This document shows positions 1 through 6,250 of a DNA stretch of 9,959 nt, piece after piece. The DNA is from Actinomycetes bacterium (GTDB lineage Bacteria > Actinomycetota > Acidimicrobiia > Acidimicrobiales > Microtrichaceae): assembly GCA_023450775.1 (NCBI GenBank), contig JAEXGP010000140.1, positions 1 through 9,959 on the forward strand, in the 5' to 3' direction. Positions within the stretch are counted from its first letter, which is position 1. Every line of letters starts with the position of its first letter. The translations under genes and the position numbers were made by a program. The notes below the pieces were generated by a model, which was given only the letters and a program-made list of their open reading frames with translations, searched no databases and had not been told where the DNA came from.

Positions 1-396
1 GCTGCGCTCCTGGGCTCCAACGCCCTGGCGCACGTCGTCACCCTCAACTCCGACGGCACGCCACAGGTGTCCGTCGTGTGGTGCGGCGTGCGCGACGAGC
101 AGGTGCTCTTCTGCACCGAGGCCGACACCGCCAAGGTCCGCAACATCCGCCGCAACCCGCGGGTCGTGCTCTCGATCGAGGACGAGGCGCGCAACGCGGC
201 CGGCACCCAGCAGCACCTCGTGATCCAGGGCAGCGCCTCGGTGCTCGGCCCGGTCGACCGGGAGCTGTGCGACGAGCTGTGCCGGGTCTACGTGGGGCGC
301 ACGAACCACGAGCTCAACCTGCGGAGCTCACCCACCGCGGTGACCGTGGCCGTCGACGTCCACCGCATCGGCGGCAACGGCCCCTGGTCGGACTGA
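1..396 (+). CDS. PPOX-fold (pyridoxamine 5'-phosphate oxidase-like) flavin/F420-binding protein, 3' part
   Basis: The reading frame is open from the first base to a TGA at 394-396, so the start lies upstream and 131 residues are visible. The visible part begins with a strand-turn-strand of the type VVTLNSDGTPQVSVVW, followed by VLFCTEADTAKVRNIRRNPRV, which matches the split-barrel PPOX family that binds FMN or F420 (the T-x-K-x-R-N-x-R-R-x-P stretch is the usual phosphate-contacting region). A later VIQGSASVLGP strand and a C-terminal helix and strand complete the fold, and the family is usually about 130-150 residues, so only a short N-terminal piece is missing. In actinobacteria such proteins are often F420-dependent reductases of unknown substrate; cofactor and substrate cannot be read from this sequence. 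It converges on the minus-strand ORF ending at 398. Confidence 0.82.
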   Translation, partial: AALLGSNALAHVVTLNSDGTPQVSVVWCGVRDEQVLFCTEADTAKVRNIRRNPRVVLSIEDEARNAAGTQQHLVIQGSASVLGPVDRELCDELCRVYVGRTNHELNLRSSPTAVTVAVDVHRIGGNGPWSD

Positions 397-404
397 GTCA
401 GTCC
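390..404. repeat. Perfect 15-bp palindrome holding two convergent stop codons
   Basis: GGACTGA-G-TCAGTCC reads the same on both strands around the central G397. The TGA of the PPOX gene (394-396) and the TGA of the minus-strand ORF (398-400 read in reverse) both lie inside it, so both proteins end in Asp-stop. As RNA it could form a six-pair stem with a three-base loop from either direction. No U tract follows on either side, so calling it a bidirectional terminator is only an inference. Confidence 0.5.
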
Positions 405-595
405 AACCCCTCGGACGCCTCGAGCGCCCGGCGCAGGCGCCGCTGCGCGGCCTGCAGGTTGCGCTCGATCTCGTAGAGGTCGCCGAGCAGGTCGTCGCGG
501 TCGGTGCCGCGCACCACCTGGCTGGCCTCGTCGACGCGGGTCAGCACCTGATCGAGCGTGGACTGCATCGAGGCCAGGTCCGCATGGAGGCTCAC
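398..595 (-). CDS. Small helical (coiled-coil-like) hypothetical protein, 65 aa
   Basis: I do not recognise this family. The C-terminal 56-65 residues of a longer minus-strand open frame look like a real protein: heptad-like spacing of Leu/Val/Ile with many charged residues (TLDQVLTRVDEASQVV, then LLGDLYEIERNLQAAQRRLR), low Gly and Pro, ending EGLD-stop. The rest of the open frame upstream is Ser/Arg-rich and looks like a shadow. I chose GTG at 593-595 because AGGA lies nine bases before it on the minus strand; an internal ATG at 566-568 would give 56 residues. The same upstream bases (TAGGAA, then eight bases to GTG) also resemble the leaderless -10 spacing seen at other genes here, so the initiation mode is open. 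It probably forms an extended helical hairpin or coiled coil, and no enzyme motif is visible. Confidence 0.55.
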   Translation of the reverse strand: MSLHADLASMQSTLDQVLTRVDEASQVVRGTDRDDLLGDLYEIERNLQAAQRRLRRALEASEGLD

Positions 596-705
596 GGCCC
601 CGATTCCTACTACTGGCTCGTTCCACACCACCAGAGCGCCGTGACCGGGGACCGTCGCGAGGTTTCGCCGGCCGGATGACGCCCCTCGCTGCGTCGTCCT
701 CCTCA

Positions 706-724
706 CCAGGGAACCCCACCCTGG
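706..724. repeat. Inverted repeat upstream of hisD (6-bp arms, 7-bp spacer)
   Basis: CCAGGG (706-711) and CCCTGG (719-724) form perfect arms around AACCCCA. The repeat lies about 70 bp before the inferred hisD -10 box, in the only sizeable non-coding region before the operon (596-809). If the hisD transcript begins at its start codon, this repeat is not transcribed as a leader, so a protein-binding site is more likely than an attenuator. No other clear element is seen in 596-809, and in particular no histidine-rich leader peptide or T-box-like sequence. Confidence 0.3.
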
Positions 725-795
725 CTCGTCGTCCGCCGCTGCGACGGACACCCCCGACTCGCCGATACCCCGACGACCGTCCCCGGACACGGCAC

Positions 796-801
796 TACCG
801 T
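796..801 (+). promoter_or_regulatory. -10 box of a probable leaderless hisD promoter
   Basis: TACCGT fits the TANNNT consensus of the actinobacterial housekeeping sigma factor and ends eight bases before the GTG at 810. This puts the expected transcription start at or beside the start codon. No good -35 hexamer is seen. The same arrangement occurs before hisI, the GroES-like gene and the oxidoreductase, and it supports choosing GTG 810 over a TTG at 801. Confidence 0.55.
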
Positions 802-809
802 TGACCCCC

Positions 810-2132
810 GTGCTCAACCGACTCGACCTCCGCGGCGTGGCCGATCCCGCCGGCTCGTTGCCCCGACCCAGCGTGGACGGCGACGAGCCCGTGGCGGCCG
901 TGCGGGAGATCCTCGCCGCGGTCCGGGAGCGGGGTGACGACGCGCTGATCGAGCTGACCGAGCGCTTCGACGGCGTGCGCCTGGCCTCGCTCCGCGTGCC
1001 GAAGGAGCAGATCGACGCCGCGCTGGCCGCCACGCCGCCCGACGTGCGCAGCGCGCTCGAGCTGGCCCGGGACCGCATCCGCGCCCACCACGAGACGCAG
1101 CTCCGGCCCGAGGTCACCCACGACACCGACGGTGTGCACATCCGGTCGTTCCACCGACCGGTCGACCGGGTCGGTTGCTACGTGCCCGGCGGGCGGGCGG
1201 CGTACCCGTCGACGCTGCTGATGACCGCGGTGCCGGCGCAGGTGGCGGGCGTGGGTGAGGTGGCGGTGTGCGTGCCGCCCGATCGGGAGACCGGCGAGGT
1301 CACGCCGGTGACCCTGGCCGCGGCCGCCGTGGCCGGCGTCGACGAGGTGTACGCCATCGGCGGCGCCCAGGCCATCGGCGCGCTGGCCTACGGGACCGAC
1401 CAGGTGCCGGCGGTCGACGTCATCTGCGGCCCGGGCAACAAGTACGTGGCGCTCGCCAAGCAGGAGGTGGCCGGCACGGTCGGCGTGGCCGCCGCGTTCG
1501 CCGGCCCGAGCGAGGTCGTCGTCCTCGCGGACGACTCGATCCGCCCCGAGCTCGCGGCGATCGACGTGATCCTGCAGGCGGAGCACGGCCCCGACGGGCT
1601 GGCCTGGCTGATCTCGTGGGACGCGGCGGCGCTCGACGCGATCGACGCGGAGCTGGCCCGGCTGACCGAGGCGGCGCCCCGTCGGGCCGAGATCACCGCC
1701 ACCCTGGCCGAGGGTGGCTACGCGGTGCTGGTCGACTCGCCCGAGGCGGCCGTCGAGGTCGCCAACCTGGTGGCGCCCGAGCACCTGGAGCTGCTGTGCC
1801 GGGACGCGACCGACCTGGTGCCGCTCGTCCGCAACGCCGGGGCCATCTTCATCGGCCCGTGGTCACCGGCGTCGGTCGGCGACTACGTGGCCGGCCCCAG
1901 CCACGTGCTGCCCACCTACGGCACCGCCCGCTTCTCGTCGGCGCTGACCGTGGACGACTTCCTCAAGCACCACCACGTGGTCACCGTGGACGGCGACGCG
2001 TTCGACCGGATCGGGCCCGCCGTGCAGGCGCTCGCCGAGGCCGAAGGGCTGGACGCGCACGCCGAGTCGATCCGTCTGCGACGCACGCTGCGGGGCGAGG
2101 GGCTCGACGGCACGACGGGGGAATCCGCGTGA
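810..2132 (+). CDS. hisD: Histidinol dehydrogenase
   Basis: HisD oxidises L-histidinol to L-histidine through histidinal, using two NAD+ and a bound zinc; these are the last two steps of the pathway, in the cytoplasm. The 440-residue product has the family's usual length. Visible signatures are CYVPGGRAAYPST (123-135), AIGGAQAIGALAYGT (182-196), CGPGNKYVALAK (206-217) and AFAGPSEV (229-236). The zinc and catalytic residues are placed as expected: Gln256 and His259 in LQAEHG, Glu324-His325 in APEHLE (proton relay), Asp358 in GDY and His417 in DAHAES. The Ser that usually precedes the zinc-binding Gln is Leu here. The start is set at GTG 810 because of the -10 box just upstream. It is the first gene of the operon and overlaps hisC by four bases (GTGA). 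Confidence 0.97.
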   Translation: MLNRLDLRGVADPAGSLPRPSVDGDEPVAAVREILAAVRERGDDALIELTERFDGVRLASLRVPKEQIDAALAATPPDVRSALELARDRIRAHHETQLRPEVTHDTDGVHIRSFHRPVDRVGCYVPGGRAAYPSTLLMTAVPAQVAGVGEVAVCVPPDRETGEVTPVTLAAAAVAGVDEVYAIGGAQAIGALAYGTDQVPAVDVICGPGNKYVALAKQEVAGTVGVAAAFAGPSEVVVLADDSIRPELAAIDVILQAEHGPDGLAWLISWDAAALDAIDAELARLTEAAPRRAEITATLAEGGYAVLVDSPEAAVEVANLVAPEHLELLCRDATDLVPLVRNAGAIFIGPWSPASVGDYVAGPSHVLPTYGTARFSSALTVDDFLKHHHVVTVDGDAFDRIGPAVQALAEAEGLDAHAESIRLRRTLRGEGLDGTTGESA

Positions 2133-3217
2133 GCCGGCCCCAGGTGCGCGACGACGTGGCCCTCATGGAGGGCTACCACTCGCCGCAGGTCGACGTCCGG
2201 GTCCGCCTCAACACCAACGAGGCGCCCGAGCCGCCCCCCGAGGCGTTCGTCGAGGAGCTCCGGGCCGCGCTCGACACGGTGGCCTGGCACCGGTACCCCG
2301 ACCGCGCCGCGCTGGTGCTGCGCGCCCGCATCGCCGAGACCGAGGCCGACGAGGTGCCGGGTGGCATCACCGCGGCCAACGTGTTCGCCGCGAACGGTTC
2401 CAACGAGGTGCTCCAGTCGCTCTGCCTGGCCTACGGGGGAGCGGGGCGCCGCGTCGCCACGTTCGAGCCCACGTACGCGCTGCACTCCCACATCGCCAGG
2501 GTGTGCGGGTCCTCGGTCGTCTCCGGCGACCGCCGCGCCGATTTCACCCTCGACGTCGACGAGGTCCGCCGCCTGCTGCTCACCGAGCGGCCGACGATCA
2601 CGTTCCTCTGCTCGCCCAACAACCCGACCGGCCGGTTGGAGCCCGAGGACACCGTGCGCGAGGTGCTCGAGGTGGTCGAGGAGATCGACGGCCTCCTCGT
2701 GGTCGACGAGGCCTACGGCCAGTTCTCACCCTGGTCGGCGCTGTCGCTGGTGGAGGAGGACCGCTCGGTCGTCGTCACCCGCACGTACTCCAAGACGTGG
2801 TCCGCCGCCGCGCTCCGGCTGGGCTACCTGATCGGTCCCACCTGGGTGGTCGACGACCTGGAGCGGGTGGTGCTGCCGTACCACCTGGACTCGCTCACGC
2901 AGCTCGCGGGCGTGCTCGCGCTCGACCACCTCGCCGACATGCGCCGTCGGGTCTCGCACCTGGTCGAGGAGCGCGGTCGGGTCGAGACCGCCCTGGCCGA
3001 GCTGCCGGTGGACGTGTGGCCCAGCGCGGCCAACTTCATCCTCTTCCGGCCGCGCGAACGTGACGGCGCCGAGGTGTGGCAGGACCTCGTCGACCGCGGG
3101 GTGCTCGTCCGCAACTGCGCCTCGTGGCCCGGGCTCGAGGGCTGCCTGCGCGTGACCCTCGGCACCACCGCCGAGGACGACGAGTTCCTCGACGCCCTCA
3201 CCGCCGTCCTGTCCTGA
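2129..3217 (+). CDS. hisC: Histidinol-phosphate aminotransferase (PLP-dependent)
   Basis: HisC moves an amino group from glutamate to imidazole-acetol phosphate, giving L-histidinol phosphate. The 362-residue product is a fold-type I aminotransferase: LNTNEAP near the N-terminus (28-33), AANGSNEVL (88-95) in the cofactor phosphate region, SPNNPTG (162-168), DEAY (193-196) whose Asp contacts the pyridine nitrogen, and YSKTWSAAALRLGY with Lys222 as the Schiff-base lysine and Arg230 nearby. Arg341 in RVTLGT fits the substrate-carboxylate or phosphate-binding Arg of the family. The GTG start at 2129 overlaps the hisD stop (GTGA) and has a GGGGGA ribosome site just upstream within hisD, so the two are probably translationally coupled. 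Related aminotransferases with broader aromatic specificity cannot be excluded by sequence alone, but the operon position makes HisC the clear choice. Confidence 0.96.
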   Translation: MSRPQVRDDVALMEGYHSPQVDVRVRLNTNEAPEPPPEAFVEELRAALDTVAWHRYPDRAALVLRARIAETEADEVPGGITAANVFAANGSNEVLQSLCLAYGGAGRRVATFEPTYALHSHIARVCGSSVVSGDRRADFTLDVDEVRRLLLTERPTITFLCSPNNPTGRLEPEDTVREVLEVVEEIDGLLVVDEAYGQFSPWSALSLVEEDRSVVVTRTYSKTWSAAALRLGYLIGPTWVVDDLERVVLPYHLDSLTQLAGVLALDHLADMRRRVSHLVEERGRVETALAELPVDVWPSAANFILFRPRERDGAEVWQDLVDRGVLVRNCASWPGLEGCLRVTLGTTAEDDEFLDALTAVLS

Positions 3218-3255
3218 GCCGGCGGGCTGGTCCTGCCTTTGCCGGCGGGCTGGTC
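3218..3255 (+). repeat. 15-bp direct repeat in the hisC-hisB gap
   Basis: GCCGGCGGGCTGGTC occurs at 3218-3232, directly after the hisC stop, and again at 3241-3255, giving a 23-bp period with an 8-bp spacer. The repeats fill the first third of the 99-bp gap before hisB, the longest gap inside the hisD-hisF operon. A recent small duplication or a pair of binding sites would both explain it. No convincing -10 box was found between the repeats and hisB. Confidence 0.6.
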
Positions 3256-3316
3256 AACCCGTGCGGGCGCGACGGGCGCGGTGCGCGATCCTGTGTGTCG
3301 TGAATGGAGAACGGCC

Positions 3317-3925
3317 GTGAGCGAGACCTCCACCCCCAGCCGGACGGCGTCCGCCGAGCGCATCACCAAGGAGACGAAGATCTCCGTGCAGCTCGACGTG
3401 GACGGCGGCGGCACCACCGACTGCCGGACGGGCCTCCCGTTCTTCGACCACATGCTCGACCAGCTCGGCCGTCACGGCGGCATGGACCTGACCCTGCACG
3501 CGGACGGCGACCTGGAGATCGACGCCCACCACACCGTCGAGGACTCCGGGATCATCCTGGGCGACGTGCTGCGCCAGGCGCTCGGCGACAAGCGCGGGGT
3601 GCGGCGGTTCGCGTCCATCCGCGTGCCGCTCGACGAAGCGGTCGTGGAGGCCGTGCTCGACCTCTCGGGTCGGCCCTACCTCCACTACGAGATCGACCCG
3701 CCCGGCGTGAAGATCCTGGGCGACCCACCGTTCGACCCCCAGCTGATGGAGGAGTTCTGGCGTGCCCTCGTCACCTCCGCCGGCATCACCCTGCACCTCA
3801 CGCTGGTGAGGGGCCGCAACACGCACCACATCATCGAGGCGTCGGTGAAGGCCACGGCGCGTGCGCTGCGCGACGCGGTGCGAGTGGAGGGCTCCGAGCT
3901 GCCCTCCACCAAGGGCACCCTGTGA
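3317..3925 (+). CDS. hisB: Imidazoleglycerol-phosphate dehydratase
   Basis: HisB dehydrates imidazoleglycerol phosphate to imidazole-acetol phosphate using two manganese ions, in a 24-subunit assembly. The 202-residue product is the monofunctional form and lacks the N-terminal histidinol-phosphatase domain of the enterobacterial fusion. Metal-binding signatures are all present: FFDHML (42-47, His45), DAHHTVED (69-76; His71, His72, Glu75), and GRNTHHIIEASVKA (166-179; His170, His171, Glu174), with STKG near the C-terminus. The GTG start at 3317 is chosen because GGAGA lies six bases upstream and because the first family-conserved residues follow soon after a short Ser/Thr-rich tail. Its stop overlaps the hisH start (GTGA). 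A separate phosphatase must supply the next-to-last phosphate removal; it is not in this window. Confidence 0.97.
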   Translation: MSETSTPSRTASAERITKETKISVQLDVDGGGTTDCRTGLPFFDHMLDQLGRHGGMDLTLHADGDLEIDAHHTVEDSGIILGDVLRQALGDKRGVRRFASIRVPLDEAVVEAVLDLSGRPYLHYEIDPPGVKILGDPPFDPQLMEEFWRALVTSAGITLHLTLVRGRNTHHIIEASVKATARALRDAVRVEGSELPSTKGTL

Positions 3926-4584
3926 GCGCGGAGGTGCCCGAGCGGTCCGAGGACCGTCCCGCGCCCCGCATCGCCGTGCTCGACTACGGCATCGGCAACC
4001 TCCGGTCCGCGGAGAAGGCCATGAGCCACGTCGGCGCCGACGCGGTCCTCACGGCGGACCCCCGGGAGGTGGAGCGCGCCGCCGCGGTCGTGCTCCCCGG
4101 CGTGGGTGCGTTCGGCCGCTGCCGGGAGGCGCTGTCGGACACGGGGCTCGACGAGGTCGCGCTCGAGGCCGTCGCGTCGGGGCGGCCGTTCCTGGGCATC
4201 TGCGTGGGCATGCAGCTGCTGTTCGAGGAGTCCGAGGAGTCGCCGGGCGTCACCGGGCTCGGCGTGCTGAGCGGCAAGGTCAAGCGGCTGCCCGAGGGCG
4301 TCAAGCACCCCCAGATGCAGTGGAACCAGCTGGACCAGGTCACCGAGTCGCCGCTGCTCGACGGCCTCGGCGAACGGCCGTGGATGTACTTCGTCCACTC
4401 GTTCGCGCCCGAAGCCACCGCGGACGTCATCGCCACGTGCGACTACGGCGGCCCGGTGACCGCCGCGGTCCAGCACGAGATGGTGATGGCCACCCAGTTC
4501 CACCCCGAGAAGTCGGGCGCTCTCGGCCTGGAGCTGCTGCGCAACTTCGTCCGCCTGGCGGCGTCCGTGCCGGCCGGGGACTGA
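3922..4584 (+). CDS. hisH: Imidazole glycerol phosphate synthase, glutaminase subunit
   Basis: HisH releases ammonia from glutamine and passes it through the HisF barrel, where it is used to make imidazoleglycerol phosphate and AICAR. The 220-residue product is a class I glutamine amidotransferase with LDYGIGNLRS (20-29), LPGVGAFGRC (58-67), the nucleophile Cys94 in GICVGMQ and the His194-x-Glu196 pair in FHPEKSG, so the Cys-His-Glu triad is complete. About 15 extra, charged N-terminal residues precede the first strand. The GTG start at 3922 overlaps the hisB stop (GTGA), with AAGGG six bases upstream. Its obligate partner hisF lies two genes downstream, separated by hisA. Confidence 0.97.
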   Translation: MSAEVPERSEDRPAPRIAVLDYGIGNLRSAEKAMSHVGADAVLTADPREVERAAAVVLPGVGAFGRCREALSDTGLDEVALEAVASGRPFLGICVGMQLLFEESEESPGVTGLGVLSGKVKRLPEGVKHPQMQWNQLDQVTESPLLDGLGERPWMYFVHSFAPEATADVIATCDYGGPVTAAVQHEMVMATQFHPEKSGALGLELLRNFVRLAASVPAGD

Positions 4585-4645
4585 CCGGACCCTCCTCTCC
4601 CGCACCCCTTCGACAGCGACCCCGACGGCGACGGAGCGCCGGACC

Positions 4646-5401
4646 ATGGACCTCTATCCCGCGATCGACCTGCTCGACGGCCGCTGCGTGCGGCTCTACC
4701 AGGGCGACTACGACCGGAGCACCGTGTACGGCGACGACCCCGTCGCCCAGGCGCTCGCATTCCAGGCCGAGGGCGCGCCGTGGGTCCACGTGGTGGACCT
4801 GGACGCCGCCCGCACCGGCGTTCCCCGCAACCGCGACGTCGTGGCGGCGATCGCCGGCGCGCTGGACGTGCCCGTGCAGACCGGCGGCGGCGTCCGCACG
4901 GCCGAGGCCGCCGAGGCGCTGTTCGCCGCCGGCGTGGGCCGGGTGGTCCTGGGCACCGCGGCGCTCGAGGACCCCGACCTGGTCCGGCGGCTGGCCGCCG
5001 AGCACCCGGTGGCGGTCGGGCTGGACGCACGCGGCGCCGAGGTGGCCGTCCGCGGGTGGCTGGAGGGCTCGGGCGCCGACGTGCTCGACCTGGCCGTGGC
5101 CTACCAGGACGCCGGCGTCGACGCGCTCGTCGTCACCGAGATCAGCCGCGACGGCACGTTGGAGGGTCCCGACCTGGAGGGTCTGGCCCGGGTGCTCGCA
5201 GCGACGACCGTGCCGGTCATCGCGTCGGGCGGGATCGGCACCCTGGACGACGTCCGGGCGCTCGCCGCGCTCAGCGCCGGTGGGCGCTCGCTCGCCGGCG
5301 CCATCACCGGTCGCGCGGTGTACGAGGGCGCCTTCTCGGTGGCCGAGGCCGTCGCCGCCACGCATGGCGAGGCCGACGTGCCCACGGAGGCAGGCTCGTG
5401 A
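4646..5401 (+). CDS. hisA: ProFAR isomerase HisA, possibly PriA-type (HisA/TrpF)
   Basis: HisA carries out the Amadori rearrangement of ProFAR to PRFAR. The 251-residue (beta/alpha)8 barrel has catalytic Asp8 in PAIDLLDG and Asp127 in VGLDARG, and the two half-barrel phosphate sites QTGGGVR (78-84) and ASGGIGT (193-199). The second-half motif TEISRDGTLEGP (164-175) carries Asp169. Arg16 and the R-G-W stretch at 136-138 match the arginine and tryptophan that PriA, the actinobacterial dual HisA/TrpF enzyme, uses for both substrates. HisA-only enzymes also keep the Trp, so dual function is an inference. A GGAG ribosome site lies nine bases before ATG 4646, in a 61-bp gap after hisH. The stop overlaps the hisF start (GTGA). 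Confidence 0.93.
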   Translation: MDLYPAIDLLDGRCVRLYQGDYDRSTVYGDDPVAQALAFQAEGAPWVHVVDLDAARTGVPRNRDVVAAIAGALDVPVQTGGGVRTAEAAEALFAAGVGRVVLGTAALEDPDLVRRLAAEHPVAVGLDARGAEVAVRGWLEGSGADVLDLAVAYQDAGVDALVVTEISRDGTLEGPDLEGLARVLAATTVPVIASGGIGTLDDVRALAALSAGGRSLAGAITGRAVYEGAFSVAEAVAATHGEADVPTEAGS

Positions 5402-6189
5402 CCGCCGTCGCCCGCGTGATCCCGTGCCTGGACGTCGACGCCGGCCGTGTGGTCAAGGGCGTGAACTTCGTGGAGCTGCGCGACGCCGGTGACCCGGTGG
5501 AGCTGGCCGCCCGCTACGACGCCGAGGGTGCCGACGAGCTGGTGTTCCTGGACATCACCGCCTCGTCCGACGCCCGCGAGACCACGATCGAGATGGTGCG
5601 CCACACCGCCGAGGAGGTGTTCATCCCGTTCACGGTCGGCGGCGGCATCCGCAGCGTGGAGGACGCCCGTCGCATGCTGCGTGCGGGCGCCGACAAGGTG
5701 GGCGTCAACACCGCCGCGGTCGACCGCCCCGAGCTGGTGTCGGAGATCGCCGAGGAGTTCGGCGCCCAGTGCGTGGTCGTCGCGATCGACTCCCGCGCCC
5801 GGCGTCCGGCGCCGGACGGCAGCCCCGGCGACGGCCCCGAGTTCGAGGTCTTCACGCATGGCGGACGCACGCCGACGGGTCTGGACACCGTCGAGTGGGC
5901 GGCGCGGGTGGTCGAGCTCGGCGCGGGGGAGATCCTGCTCACCTCGATGGACCGCGACGGCACGAAGGACGGCTTCGACGTGCCGGTGACCGCGGCGGTG
6001 ACGTCGACGGTCACCGTGCCGGTGATCGCGTCCGGTGGCGTCGGGACCGTGCAGCACATGGTCGAAGGCGTGACCGAGGCCGGTGCGGATGCCGTGCTCG
6101 CGGCGTCGATCTTCCACTTCGGGCAGCACACGGTCGCCGAGGTCAAGCTGGCGATGGCCGCGGCCGGCATCCCTGTGCGACCGGTCTGA
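5398..6189 (+). CDS. hisF: Imidazole glycerol phosphate synthase, cyclase subunit
   Basis: HisF joins ammonia from HisH to PRFAR and splits it to imidazoleglycerol phosphate and AICAR, the latter feeding purine synthesis. The 263-residue barrel has Asp12 in CLDVDAGRVVKG and Asp131 in VVVAIDSR as the catalytic pair, with FTVGGGIR (78-85), NTAAVD, TSMDRDGTKDGFD and ASGGVGT phosphate-site motifs, and the ASIFHF stretch near the end. A Pro/Gly-rich loop (RRPAPDGSPGDGP) after the catalytic Asp is longer than in the Thermotoga enzyme as I remember it; such lengthening is common in actinobacteria. The GTG start at 5398 overlaps the hisA stop (GTGA) and has a strong GGAGG seven bases before it. It is the last gene of the first histidine block. 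Confidence 0.97.
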   Translation: MTAVARVIPCLDVDAGRVVKGVNFVELRDAGDPVELAARYDAEGADELVFLDITASSDARETTIEMVRHTAEEVFIPFTVGGGIRSVEDARRMLRAGADKVGVNTAAVDRPELVSEIAEEFGAQCVVVAIDSRARRPAPDGSPGDGPEFEVFTHGGRTPTGLDTVEWAARVVELGAGEILLTSMDRDGTKDGFDVPVTAAVTSTVTVPVIASGGVGTVQHMVEGVTEAGADAVLAASIFHFGQHTVAEVKLAMAAAGIPVRPV

Positions 6190-6238
6190 GCCCGGAGCGG
6201 TCGATCGGGTCGCTGATCGGTGCCCCGGAGGCGCGGGG

Positions 6239-6244
6239 TACGTT
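6239..6244 (+). promoter_or_regulatory. -10 box before the LLM-class oxidoreductase
   Basis: TACGTT fits TANNNT and ends six bases before the ATG at 6251, the spacing of a leaderless transcript. There is no ribosome-binding sequence between it and the ATG. No clear -35 box is seen. It implies that the gene is, or was, transcribed separately from the histidine operon. Confidence 0.5.
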
Positions 6245-6250
6245 GCGCCG

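Noticed and set aside
801..809. TTG at 801 as the hisD start
   Set aside because: It overlaps the last base of the -10 box and adds only three residues; GTG 810 has the leaderless spacing shared with hisI.
596..809. Histidine leader peptide attenuator or T-box before hisD
   Set aside because: No run of His codons and no T-box-like conserved elements are visible, and the hisD transcript appears to start at the start codon.
596..1141. Longer version of the minus-strand ORF starting near 1141
   Set aside because: The extra part overlaps the 5' end of hisD and is Ser/Arg-rich shadow sequence; only the last 65 codons look like protein and have a suitable start signal.
6202..6219. CGATC...GATCG inverted repeat after hisF as a terminator
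   Set aside because: The stem is only five pairs with an eight-base loop and no U tract; it is easily expected by chance.
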